Of a stretch of DNA of 64,000 nt, positions 52,616 through 62,626 are shown piece after piece; position 1 is the first letter of the stretch; each line of letters begins with the position of its first letter. The position numbers were made by a program, and so were the translations under genes. Under the pieces are notes generated by a model. The model ran no database searches and was not told the DNA's origin. It worked only from the letters and a program-made list of their open reading frames with translations. The stretch lies in contig CAVPSX010000018.1 in assembly GCA_963708515.1 (NCBI GenBank), positions 186,001 through 250,000 of the forward strand, in the 5' to 3' direction. The stretch is from JAPLJM01 sp963708515 (GTDB lineage: Bacteria > Desulfobacterota > Syntrophia > Syntrophales > Fen-1087).

Positions 52616-55222
52616 TCAGGAAATCTCCGACCGGATAAAGCAGATCACCTGCTGCGTGACGACATCGGACAGGAGCCGCAGACCGGCCTCCTTTACATCG
52701 TAAACGCGCACCACCGAGGCGTTATGGCTGTCCCGTTCGGACAGATCGGCCAGCCGGTTGGGCCTGGCGTCCAGCCAGGCCGTATTGAAAAAAACCCCCT
52801 CCCTGTCCGGATAGATCGCCATGTAAAAAATATCCATCTCGACCAGATCCTGGAAAAAGTGCGTCCCGAAAGACAGATCGGGAATCAGACTGCCGTCCTT
52901 GTAGGCGATTTCCGCGATGGCGGCGATGTTGTTGATCTCGGAGAAGGTCACGGGCACCCCCATGGCCGGGGTCGTGGTGCCCCAGCGGCCCGGCCCCAGC
53001 AGCAGTGTCGGCGTCGCCCTGCGGTGTTCGATGAGCCGGTTCAGACGGCCCACGAGCCGCGCCACGTCAAATTTTTCGGATAGCGACAGTTTGGTATAAC
53101 CTTGGGGATCGATGTAGATGATGCGCGAGATAGGCTGGGAAACGCTGCCGCCCATAAAATTGCCCTCCTGCCGCAGCAGGACGTGATCGTCCAGGATCTG
53201 GTCCGGAATGGCCACGCGGACATCCTGACCCTTCGTCTGGAAGGGGCGGCACTGCAGCAGGTTCACCTGCAGTTTCCCCTCAAGGTTGAAATTCCCCGTA
53301 AACTCGATATCCACAGGGTATTCGTAAACCGTCTCGAGTGTTTTGAGCATCCGGGACATGATGGCCGGAAATTCGGTTGCGGACAAGATCTCGTCAAACG
53401 TGAGAATCCAGTAATCCTGCGCCGGCCGGCCCATCGCTCGCATCTGGTCGGCCGCCTCCGTGTCGCGCACGCCCAGCAGTTCCATGTGCGCCTCGAGGCC
53501 TTTGTCCAAAACCTGCGACAGCGGCAGGGACTCAAAGCGGTTTTCCTGAAGATTCAGCATATCTACATCGTGCTGAGAGAAACGCCGGGTGTCGTTGAGA
53601 CTGGAGTGGGCCTTGACGAGCGGGGCATCGAGGGCCACAATGCGCGGATAGTCGTTTTCCACGCGATTGACGGCCCGCGTCCCGAGGCCAAAAACCAGGC
53701 GCAGCATGCCCGCCCGCGGATCCATGCCCTGTTTCCAGACGAATGTGTTGTAGGAGAGCCCGACCCCGGCGATTTCCGGGAAGAAGTAGTGCTTCCGGTA
53801 GGCGCCCGAGACGCGTTGGACCAGCAGGGCCATCTGTTCATCCTGCCGGTCCAGGCCGCGCTGGAAGCGGTACGCCAGGGCGTCCTCGTTCATCGTGCTG
53901 GCAAAGATGCGCCGTACGGCCTCTTCAAAATTCTCATAGCGTTGCTCCGGCGTGCCTTGGTTGGCGCAGAAGTAACTCTCATATTTGCCGGCGAAGGCAT
54001 TCCCGAAGGCGTCTTCCAGCAGGCTGCTCGAACGCACGATAATCGGAGACTGGCCGTAGTATTCCAGCATAAGATGAAACTGCTCTTTGACCTCGGCCGG
54101 AAAGACCCCTCGCAGCATCATGCTCTTGAGCTCCCGGGCCACCTCAAAATACCCCTCCCGGGTCTTGTGGGCCATCAGCAGCTTCCACCAGCCGTTCTGC
54201 ACCATATAGGAGTAGAAGACGTCGGAGCCAATATAATAGGAGTCATGGATTTCCAGGTGCGCGGACCAGTCGAAGGAAGTATCCCGCCGCAGGATGTTGC
54301 GCGCCAAAAGCATGCCCAGCGATTTCCCGCCGATGAACCCCGTCCCGATGAGCCGGTCCTTGATCTCCAGAACGTCATTGAGGTCAAAATAATCCCGGAC
54401 CAGTGACAGCATTCGCTTTTCCCGTCCGATTAGCACACGGGAAAGCTGCTCGACCATTTTCTGCTTCTCGATGGCCGCGTGCGGCGAATCATCTTCCAGC
54501 AGCTCCTTCGCCCGCAGAAAGATGCGGTCCCAGTAATCCAGCTGCCGCTCGGCGCTTACGGAGCTCTTGTCGGCCAGATAGGAAAAGAGGCTGGAGGCGT
54601 CGACGCTACTCATCAGCGGCATGAAGCGCTCGCCTTGCCGGATATGGGGCAAAAACATCGTGGGCGAGTAGCGGTTCCAGACCTTCAGCGGATGGATGCA
54701 GATCGTTCCCTGGTAGTTGTAGACGTCCAGCAGGACCTGGGTGGTCTCGCGGATCCGTGCCACGGTCTTGAAGGAATGGCGTCCCCGCAGAATGGCGAAG
54801 TAGGCGACCGTATTCAATTCGAACAGATAGGGGCACGTGATGACGAAGAAGTTCCCGATCATGAGGTCCGTCGCCCAAGCCATCAGCAGGTCGGACAGGC
54901 AGTCAAAAACATAAAAGACGTCCCGGCCTTCCTGTCGGATGATATTGTGGACCTGCGTGGAGAAGGACTCAAACCCTGCGTCGGCGTTGAGCTTGTAGAT
55001 GGTGATTCTGCCTGTGGGCTCCAGCAGCGGCTCATGGCGGGCGAAGCGCATGTAAACGACGCGCTCGTTGTTTTCCAGGGCGGTGTTCACATAGGGGATG
55101 ACGAAGGACCGGTAATCTTCGATGTCATCCACCTGCATGACCACATTGTCGCCGGTCTGCAGATAATTGAGGATCTCGTCGAGCCCGTCGATGCCGGTAC
55201 TGACACGGGAAAAGGATACCAT
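52616..55222 (-). CDS. KaiC-like domain / PEP-synthase-type ATP-grasp fusion protein
   Basis: An 868-residue protein of unusual layout. The N-terminal part (about 1-200) resembles a KaiC/RecA fold (FSRVSTGIDGLDEIL) but the P-loop is degenerate: LQTGDNVVMQVDDIEDYRSF lacks GKT. An ATP-grasp domain of the PPDK/PEP-synthase N-terminal type follows (about 290-660). It has TGFIGGKSLGMLLARNIL, SPIIVRSSSLLEDAFGNAFA and the domain-end QCRP (657-660). A unique C-terminal domain (665-868) ends the protein. The phosphohistidine and PEP-binding domains of true PEP synthase are absent, so it is not a normal pyruvate dikinase. It lies upstream of amtB-glnK in the nitrogen region. A decayed C-terminal copy is at 49404-49684. 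Confidence 0.82.
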   Translation of the reverse strand: MVSFSRVSTGIDGLDEILNYLQTGDNVVMQVDDIEDYRSFVIPYVNTALENNERVVYMRFARHEPLLEPTGRITIYKLNADAGFESFSTQVHNIIRQEGRDVFYVFDCLSDLLMAWATDLMIGNFFVITCPYLFELNTVAYFAILRGRHSFKTVARIRETTQVLLDVYNYQGTICIHPLKVWNRYSPTMFLPHIRQGERFMPLMSSVDASSLFSYLADKSSVSAERQLDYWDRIFLRAKELLEDDSPHAAIEKQKMVEQLSRVLIGREKRMLSLVRDYFDLNDVLEIKDRLIGTGFIGGKSLGMLLARNILRRDTSFDWSAHLEIHDSYYIGSDVFYSYMVQNGWWKLLMAHKTREGYFEVARELKSMMLRGVFPAEVKEQFHLMLEYYGQSPIIVRSSSLLEDAFGNAFAGKYESYFCANQGTPEQRYENFEEAVRRIFASTMNEDALAYRFQRGLDRQDEQMALLVQRVSGAYRKHYFFPEIAGVGLSYNTFVWKQGMDPRAGMLRLVFGLGTRAVNRVENDYPRIVALDAPLVKAHSSLNDTRRFSQHDVDMLNLQENRFESLPLSQVLDKGLEAHMELLGVRDTEAADQMRAMGRPAQDYWILTFDEILSATEFPAIMSRMLKTLETVYEYPVDIEFTGNFNLEGKLQVNLLQCRPFQTKGQDVRVAIPDQILDDHVLLRQEGNFMGGSVSQPISRIIYIDPQGYTKLSLSEKFDVARLVGRLNRLIEHRRATPTLLLGPGRWGTTTPAMGVPVTFSEINNIAAIAEIAYKDGSLIPDLSFGTHFFQDLVEMDIFYMAIYPDREGVFFNTAWLDARPNRLADLSERDSHNASVVRVYDVKEAGLRLLSDVVTQQVICFIRSEIS

Positions 55223-55677
55223 GATATGGAACCTCGCTTCTTCATTATTGTTTCAATTTTTATACTTACTGCACCTGGTAAGAGGAGAATTTTGGATCAC
55301 CCCCACCCTAACCCTCCCCCATCAGGAAAGGGAGGGTATCAAGGGGAGGGGGGAGCAACTATGTAAATTTATCTTTTCAAGTTTCATACCAGAAAGGGAC
55401 GGCTTCCGACAATGATCATTTTTAAACCAAATTGTACGCATGAATGAACGAATTCGTATTTTGTTCATTTTTGTTTAATATTGTTTGCGAAAAACAGTTT
55501 CATGGTATAAGATTTGCTCCAAATTGTACCAACGGAATTTACAATTTGATGAGTGGGCGTTGCCCCTCACCTTCTTCCCCTCCCCCACTGGGAGAGGAGA
55601 AGAAGTTTGATTTGACCAATTATTTTTGTCATTCCGTGCTTGACACGGAATCCAGTGTTTTTGAACGGAGAGCCATT
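55223..55677. other. Divergent intergenic region with palindromic dispersed repeats
   Basis: Three hairpin-forming elements are seen: a CCCTCCC-loop-GGGAGGG block near 55311-55336, CTTCTTCC...GAGAAGAAG near 55571-55605, and ATTCCGTG-N5-CACGGAAT at 55631-55651. They look like short dispersed genomic repeats rather than terminators. No gene is supported; the in-frame reading that extends the NifA-like gene through them is rejected. Confidence 0.6.
55631..55651. repeat. Perfect short palindrome of dispersed-repeat type
   Basis: ATTCCGTG-CTTGA-CACGGAAT, 8-bp arms, followed by CCAGTGTTTTTG. It resembles the TCATTCC...GGAATCC elements common between genes in deltaproteobacterial genomes. Confidence 0.6.
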
Positions 55678-57221
55678 TTGAGCACACATAACTACGAAGA
55701 ACTGGCCGCCCTGCACGCCATTGCCAGGGCCCTGGCCCAGCCCTGGGACCTGCGGGATCAGCTCGAGCAGGTCTTAAGCGAGATGAACGTCCGCCTGGGG
55801 ATGCAGCGCGGGATGATTTCCCTGCTGGACCGGGATTCCGGCGAATCCTGGCTGGAAGTGGCCCACGGCGTCAATCTGACGGGCATGGAAATTTCCTACC
55901 GCATGGGGGAGGGCATCACGGGCAAGGTTGCCGAGACGGGCCGTCCGATGGCCATGCCCAATCTCGGCAAGGAGGCGCTTTTCCTCGATCGCACAGGGGC
56001 GCGGCGGTTGTTGAACCGGGAGGAATTGTCCTTTCTCTGCGTGCCCATCATGTACGATTCCCGGGTGGTCGGCATCCTGTCGGCGGATAAAGGGGCCAAA
56101 AATGTTACAAATCTGGACGAGGAACTCACCATTTTATCTTCCGTGGCGGAACTCATCGCCAAGGCCGTCCATATTCTCGCCCTCGAGGAGGAGAACCGGC
56201 GCCTGCGGCGGATCGTCAACCAGGGTAAGACACCCTCTGTCGATATCGTCGGTCATTCCAAGGGGATGCAGGAGGTCTTCGGCCTGATCAGCCATGTGGC
56301 CGACTCCTCCACAACGGTCCTGATCCACGGGGAAACGGGTACGGGCAAGGAACTCGTGGCCCGGGCGATCCATTGAACAGCCCCCGCGCCAGAGGGCCCC
56401 TGATCCAGGTCAACTGCGCGGCCATTCCCGACACGCTCATTGAAAGCGAACTCTTCGGCCATGAAAAAGGGGCCTTTACAGGGGCCCTGCGGCAGCGGCG
56501 GGGGCGCTTCGAAGAGGCCCACGGGGGAACCATCTTCCTTGACGAGGTGTCGGAACTGTCCGCCGCGGCCCAGGCGAAGCTCCTGCGCGTCCTGCAGGAA
56601 AAACAATTCCAGCCACTGGGGTCTTCGCGGCTGATCACCACTAACGCTCGTGTGATTGCCGCGACCAACCGCCGCCTCGAGGACTGCATCGCCGACGGCC
56701 GTTTCCGCACGGACCTCTTTTACCGCCTGAGCGTCTTTCCCGTTCATCTGCCGCCGCTTCGGGACCGGGGCAGTGACATCATCCTGCTGGCCGACCACTT
56801 TGTCCTCAAGTACGTGAAAGAACTTGGGAAACCGGTAAAGCGGATATCCGCCGCCGTCATCGAGGCGTTTTTGTCGCACCCGTGGCCGGGCAATGTGCGG
56901 GAGCTCGAAAACTGCATCGAGCGGGCCGTCCTGCTGGCAGAAGGCGAATCCATTGAAATGATTCATCTTCCGCCATCTCTGCAGACAAAAGGCCGGGCCG
57001 GCGACAAAAAGGAGTCGGGTCGCTTGAGTACGGTGATCGAGTCCCAAGAACGTGCGCTGATCCTCGATGCGCTCAAGGAAACCCGCGGCAACCAGAGCCA
57101 ATCGGCGAAGCTCCTAGGGACGACGAAGCGGATCCTTCAGTACAAAGTTAAGAAGCTCGGGATCGATCCCATGAAGTTCCGTCAGCGCAAACGCGAGCTT
57201 AAGGAAGCACTCAAGCCGTGA
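55678..57221 (+). CDS. NifA-like sigma-54 activator (GAF-AAA+-HTH), one-base frameshift
   Basis: The start is taken as TTG 55678 with CGGAG 8 bases upstream. An N-terminal GAF domain (about 20-165, LEVAHGVNLTGMEISYRMGE) precedes the AAA+ domain with HGETGTGKELVARAIH. The frame breaks at 56373 where CATTGAAC should be CATTTGAAC. It resumes as NSPRARGPLIQVNCAAIPD, the canonical GAFTGA and Walker B GGTIFLDEVSEL. A C-terminal Fis-type HTH is present (NQSQSAKLLGTTKRILQYKV). The GAF plus NifA-type organisation and the location between amtB-glnK and glt/glnA make it the likely activator of both -24/-12 promoters here. Nitrogenase genes are not seen in the window. Confidence 0.85.
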
Positions 57222-57320
57222 GCGAATGGAACATTTTTGTTCTTTCATGAAACGCAAAGAATGCGATTTTGTTCTTTTTAACAGGCCGGGAACAAGAAGT
57301 GGTTGTCAGTGGGGAAAGAA

Positions 57321-57360
57321 TTTGATTCCGCTGCTTGCGAGCCATTTTTCAACGGTTATG
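57321..57360 (+). repeat. Dispersed ~40-bp repeat, copy 3
   Basis: Begins TTTGATTCCGCTGCTTGCGA and continues GCCATTTTTCAACGGTTATG. The inverted core is degenerate in this copy (TTCCG...GCGAG). It lies just upstream of the -24/-12 promoter of the glutamate synthase genes. Confidence 0.6.
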
Positions 57361-57395
57361 CAAATTCTGCAGAACAGAGGCTCAAAACAACCCAG

Positions 57396-57411
57396 TGGCA
57401 TGCTTTTCGCT
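57396..57411 (+). promoter_or_regulatory. Sigma-54 (-24/-12) promoter of the glutamate synthase operon
   Basis: TGGCATGCTTTTCGCT has the GG and GC dinucleotides at the correct spacing. The first gene starts 64 bases downstream. Confidence 0.7.
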
Positions 57412-57474
57412 GATAAGGGCTGATTCGTAGCCGTTATTTTAAAGTCTCGATATATTTTTTGGAAAGGATTAGAT

Positions 57475-58567
57475 ATGTGCCGCTTATTCGCCATCACGAG
57501 CCGGGAACCTTTGTCCCCGATGGCGGCCATTCACGCACTTAACGTCATGAAAGAGGGCCACGACGGCTCCGGCGTGGGGTTGTTCCTCACGGACCTCGGG
57601 GGAGCTTCGAGCGCTTCAAGGGTGCACCGATCCTGTCCGGAATCTTCTCCAACGAGGGCATCCGGACCCTTGACCGCTACATGATGGATCTGGATTTCAT
57701 GGTCAAATACAAACTGTCCATCCGGCCCGCCGCGACGCCGCCACCCGGAACGCCGAAACGCGACAACTACCTGATCCGCGTCTATGATTATCCCCCGGAC
57801 TGGCTGTCCCTGGGCCGGCAGGAGATCGAATACCGCCTGCTGCTGACGCGTCTGAAACTGCGGCAGATGGGCGAAGAGGACGGGTCCATGATGGTCTTTA
57901 GCTTCTGGCCCGATGTGATCATGATCAAGGAAGTGGGAGATCCCCTCGAACTGGCCGAATACCTCGGACTGGACCACGAGGAGCTGCAGGCCCGGATCAT
58001 CCTCGCCCAAGGGCGGCAGAACACCAATTATGCCATCAACATCTATGCCTGCCATCCTTTTTTCATCCAGGGGGTGGCCACCATGACCAACGGTGAGAAC
58101 ACGGCCTTTGTCCCGATCCGCGAATTCCTCGCTTCCCGGGGATTATCCCGGCTACATCGGGCTACCAGTCGGACTCGGAGGTCTTTACCCACATCCTGCA
58201 CTTACAGCCAGAAAGCGCTGGGCCTTGGCCTGGAATGTACAAACACATCATCACGCCGCTGAAGGACGAGGAACTGGACCGGCACCCCGACGGCCGGTAG
58301 CTGCGGCAGCTCGAAGCATGGCTGCCGGCCCCTGATCATCGACGGGCCCAACTGTGTCATCGGCTGCCTGCCGGACAAGACGCTCTGTTCATGGTCCAGG
58401 ACAGCAAGAAACTGCGCCCCGGCGTGGTGGGCGGCGACCCGGGCATGTTCGCCTTTTCCTCGGAGATGTGCGGCCTCGATGCGGCCATCCCGGCCCGGGA
58501 CAAGAGCAGGGATTTTCAGCCCATGAAATACGACACGGTCATGATTCCGCCGACCGTCAGGAGGTAG
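57475..58567 (+). pseudogene. gltB1: Glutamate synthase glutaminase-domain subunit, several frameshifts
   Basis: A class II glutamine amidotransferase (about 360 residues once frames are joined). It begins MCRLFAITSREP with the nucleophile Cys2; AAAGGA precedes the ATG. Frame changes are apparent near 57597 (G run), 58140, 58160 and 58350-58375, with the correct protein continuing each time: SFERFKGAPILSG, then DYPGYIG, then YQSDSEVFTHILH, ending GDPGMFAFSSEMCGLDAAIP. It releases ammonia from glutamine for the synthase subunit encoded next. As written it cannot be translated whole, but conserved sequence is retained throughout. Confidence 0.78.
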
Positions 58568-58571
58568 TAAG

Positions 58572-60214
58572 ATGGAACCAGAGGGAACAATTACCCCCTC
58601 GACATTAAGCACGAAGGACCTGCCCTGGCAGATCCCCTGGAGCAAGGAAAAGTGCACGCTGTGCGGCCGCTGCACGGCCGTTTGCCCGGTGCGGGCCATC
58701 GAGCTGGGCGTCCACCGCAAACGGACCCTCCAGATGCCTCTGGGACTCCGGAGAAACCGGGTAACGTCTTTTCAGCGTCTACCACGGCATCCGGCAGCGG
58801 ACCGAGCCGGCCTACGCCTGCGTGGGCTGCGGCATGTGCGACCTGGTCTGCCCCAACGGCGCCATCGCCCCTATCGCAGCGACTGAGACGGACAAGCTGC
58901 GCTTCCACATCAACGCCGGCGGCCAGCCCCGGCGCCGGGGCGGCCGCCGCAATGACCCCGGCAGGGTGCTGGATCGAGATCAAGTTCATCCGCATCTCCA
59001 TGCTGACGGACCCGGCCCTCGACGCCGGGCGCCATGAATTCGAACTGCGGACGCTGCTGGGCCGGATCCTGCCGCCCGAGGAAGCTCGCAAGGCGTGCGG
59101 CGAAGAACGGGCTGGATTCCCCCGGTTCGCGAGATTTACCCGCTCATCATCGGCAGCATGTCCTTCGGCGCCCTGTCGCCCAACATGTGGGAAGGCCTGC
59201 AGATGGGGGTTGCCTACCTCAACGAGGAACTGGGCATGCCGGTGCGCATGTGCACGGGGGAGGGGGGCTGTCCGCCGCGACTGCTGCGGTCCCGCTTCCT
59301 GAAATATGTGATCCTGCAGATTGCCAGCGGCTATTTCGGCTGGGATGAAATCATCCACGCCCTGCCGGAAATGAAGGAAGACCCCTGCGCCATCGAGATC
59401 AAGTACGGCCAGGGGGCCAAGCCGGGTGACGGCGGTCTGCTCATGTGGTACAAGGTCAACAAGCTCATCGCCGCCATCCGCGGCGTGCCCGTCCGGGGTC
59501 AACCTGCCCAGTCCGCCGACCCACCAGACAAAGTATTCCATCGAGGAATCGGTGGCCAAGATGATCCAGTCCATGTCCATGGCCTGGGGTTTCCGGGTCC
59601 CCGTCTATCCGAAGATTTCCGGGACCTCGACGGCGCTTGCCGTCCTGAACAACCTGACGCGCAATCCCTACGCCGCAGGCGCTGGCCATCGACGGGGAAG
59701 ACGGCGGCACCGGGCGCCGCCTATAACGTCTCCATGAACCACATGGGGCATCCCATCGCGAGCAACATCCGTGACGCCTACCTGAATCTGGTCAAGATGG
59801 GCAAACAGAATGAGATGCCGCTGTTCGCCGGCGGCGGCGTCGGCAAGAACGGCAATCTGGCGGCCAATGCGGCGGCCCTGATCATGCTGGGGGCGAGCGG
59901 CGTCCAGATCGGGAAATATATCATGCAGGCCGCAGCCGGCTGTCTCGGCTCGGAAATCGACCGCTGCAACATCTGCAACATCGGCCTGTGCCCCAAAGGG
60001 ATCACCTCCCAGGATTCGCGTCTCTACCGGCGGCTGGATCCCGGAGAAAGTGGCCGAACGCGTGGTCGATGTTTTTCTCAGCTTCGACACGGAACTGAAG
60101 AAGATCGTCGCGCCCCTGGGCCGTTCCACGTCGCTTCCCATCGGCATGTCCGACGCGCTGGGCATCAACGATCACCATGCCGCCGAGCGTCTGAGCATCA
60201 AATATGTCGTTTAG
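58572..60214 (+). pseudogene. gltB2: Glutamate synthase FMN-binding subunit with two ferredoxin clusters, several frameshifts
   Basis: The N-terminal ferredoxin part has CTLCGRCTAVCP and CVGCGMCDLVCP. The FMN TIM-barrel domain follows: IYPLIIGSMSFGALSPNMWE, CTGEGGCPPRLLRS, KYGQGAKPGDGGLLM, then (after shifts near 59490 and 59685) LPSPPTHQTKYSIEES and MNHMGHPIASNIRDAYLNLVK. The 3Fe-4S-type cysteines are in CNICNIGLCPKG. It makes glutamate from 2-oxoglutarate with ammonia from the partner subunit. Several frameshifts exist (near 58760, 58960, 59100, 59490, 59685, 60045). This separate-subunit, ferredoxin-bearing form is typical of archaea and anaerobic bacteria. Confidence 0.78.
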
Positions 60215-60231
60215 CGAGAGGGACGTCTGTC

Positions 60232-61006
60232 ATGAAATGGATACAAACCGACAACGATTATTATCGGATTTCCGGAATGGAAAATGGGTTGCGCCTCGAT
60301 TCCCGGGTTCTGGAAGAGCGCATCCAGAAGGCCGTGGAGAGCGGCAATCGCTGCATCGAAGTTGAAGCCTACGGTCAGCACGGCATCGGGGGACGGCTCT
60401 GGAAGGCCGGAGACGAACCGGTCTTGTCCGAGTCTGGGCTCTTCCGGCCAGCGGGTGGGGTCCATGGGCTTTCCCAATACCCGATCGAGGTGCATGGGCC
60501 CGCCTCCGACGATGTCGGGCTGGCTGAACGCCGGCGCCGGAAATCATCGTCCATGGCAATGCCAGCCAACGGCGCGGCAATGCCATGGCCCAGGGCAAGA
60601 TCTACATCGCCGGCAACATCGGTGCGCGCGGCATGACCATGACCAAGCGCAACCCCCGTTTTGACCCGCCGGAACTCTGGGTGCTGGGATCGGCGGGCGA
60701 TTATTTCGCCGAATTCATGGCCGGAGGCATCGCCGTGGTCTGCGGCCACGACACCCAGGATCCCGAAAATGTGCTGGGTTACCGGCCCTGCGTCGGCATG
60801 GTGGGCGGCAGGATTTTCTTCCGTGGTCCGCATCAGGGCTTCAGCGAAGATGACGCGAGGCTGACCGTCTCCGACGAAGATGGGAATGGCGTGGCTGCAG
60901 TCCAATCTCACAGACTATCTCGAGACGATCGAACGGACGCAACTCTTCGCCGAGCTGAAGCCGACCGAGCCAGTGGCAGATCCTGGACGGCCCGCGAACC
61001 CCATGA
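60232..61006 (+). pseudogene. gltB3: Glutamate synthase GXGXG-domain subunit, frameshifted
   Basis: Starts MKWIQTDNDYYRI and continues RCIEVEAYGQHGIGGRLWKA. After frame changes near 60430 and 60530 it reads HGNASQRRGNAMAQGKIYIA, then GARGMTMTKRNPRFDPP and SAGDYFAEFMAGGIAVVCGH, the Gly-rich right-handed helix of the GltB C-terminal domain. A further shift near 60880-60970 precedes the stop at 61004-61006, which overlaps the next gene start as ATGA. It is a structural domain joining glutaminase and synthase sites. Confidence 0.72.
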
Positions 61007-62573
61007 AAAAGCCGCCACGCCCGTTCGACCATGCATCAGTTTCATCATGATGTCTGGGACCGGGAACTGGGCCGGGCGGACTGATCGGAGATCTGGTCGG
61101 AAGTTCCGATCGCAGCCCCATTGGCGTGATCGCCACCGGCGATCTGCGCCGTTACGTGCCGTTCTGGGAAAACCGGAAGTATGTGCCGCCCTGTGAGGCC
61201 AGCTGCCCGACGGGGATTCCCGTCCATGAGCGCTGGCGCCTGATTCGCGAGGGCCGCATGGATGAAGCCGGTGGACCTGGCCCTGACCTACACCCCCTTT
61301 CCGGCGACCGTCTGCGGCTATCTGTGCCCCAATCTCTGCATGCATGGCTGCACGCGCGGCATTCGCGCTATGCCGGCCCTCGATGTGGCGCTTTGGGCCG
61401 GGCATCGCTGGGGCCAAACCGCCGGAGCCCGCCCCGGCCACGGAAAGACTATTGCTGTTGTCGGCGGCGGCCCCGCGGGCATGTCCGTGGCCTGGCAGCT
61501 GTGCCAGATGGGCCATCAAGCGTCATCTACGACATCCGCGAAGCAACTGGGCGGAAAGATCACGGCGCCCATCCCGAAAGCGCGTATCCCCGACGAGGTG
61601 GTCGGCACGAACTCAGCCGCGTCGCAAAAGGCATCGCCCACGTCTATCTCAAGAAGCTATGACGAAAAAGGATTTTCAGAGACTCCTCGAGCGGACACGA
61701 CTTTGTCGTCATTGCCGCGGGGGCGCAAAAACCCCGGATGATCCCCGTCCCCGGCAAGGAGCGGACGATCTCGGCCCTGGATTTCCTGCATCTGAGCCAG
61801 GCAAGACCGCGTTCAGGTTGGTAAGAGGGTCGTGATCATCGGCGCCGGCAACGTGGGCTGCGACGCGGCATACCGAGGCGGCGCGCCTGGGGGCGAAAGA
61901 GATCACCCTGGTCGATATCCAGGAGCCGGCCTCTTTTGGCAAGGAGCGCAAACCGCCGAGGCCACCGGCGCCCGATTCCTGTGGCCGCGACTTCAGAAGG
62001 CGGTCACGAAGAAAGGGGTGGAACTGGCGGCCGGCGAAGTCATCCCCGCCGATACGGTCATCATGGCCGTCGGCGATCAGCCGGACCTGGGTTTCCTTCC
62101 CGCGAGATTGCCCTGACAAAGGGGTTTATCAGCCGTCAATGAACACTTCCAGAGCAGCGATCTCCGGTTTTTGCCATCGGCGATGCGGTCCGGCCGGGCC
62201 TTTTGACCGATGCCATCGGCGCCGGACGCATGGCGGCCAGGGCCATCGACGATATCCTCAAGGGCCGGCAGGAATTGTACGATCAGTTGCCGACCGTCGA
62301 GGCGGCGCGCATTCACCTGGAATATTTTGATCCCCGGCTTGCCCCACCGGGGATTTGGAAGCCTGCTCCACGCAGTGTGCCTCGTGCGGCGCCTGCCGGG
62401 ACTGCGGCCTGTGTGAAACGCTCTGTCCCCAAAACGCCATTTCACGGCAGACGCTCGAAGGTGCGGCTTATGAATACGTCGTGGACGCCGGGCGGTGCAT
62501 CGGCTGCGGCTTCTGCGCCGACGCCTGCCCTTGCGGAATCTGGGAACTCGTCGAAAGCGAGCCCCTTGAATAG
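61003..62573 (+). pseudogene. gltD: Glutamate synthase beta-like NAD(P)-FAD oxidoreductase with C-terminal ferredoxin, frameshifted
   Basis: The joined protein has FHHDVWDRELGR and IGDLVGSSDRSPIGVIATGD near its N-terminus. The 4Fe-4S segment CEASCPTGIPVHERWRL and CGYLCPNLCMHGCTRG follow. FAD motif VVGGGPAGMSVAWQ and NAD(P) motif VIIGAGNVGCDAAY come next, then FAIGDAVRPGLLTDAIGAGR (partly inferred across shifts). A C-terminal ferredoxin with CRDCGLCETLCP and CIGCGFCADACP ends it. It delivers electrons to the FMN subunit. Frameshifts occur near 61075, 61265, 61520, 61675, 61865, 61950, 62100-62170 and 62350. glnA follows after 53 bases. Confidence 0.75.
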
Positions 62574-62626
62574 CGTGATTGATGAAGTATAAACGCATAT
62601 TTTACTGAAGAAATGGAGGTTTTACC

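Noticed and set aside
53102..54406. Plus-strand open frame of 434 codons
   Set aside because: Antisense to the KaiC/ATP-grasp gene; no start signal and no motif.
55444..55677. N-terminal extension of the NifA-like gene
   Set aside because: It reads through palindromic dispersed repeats and has no ribosome site; the TTG at 55678 with CGGAG upstream starts where the GAF-domain homology begins.
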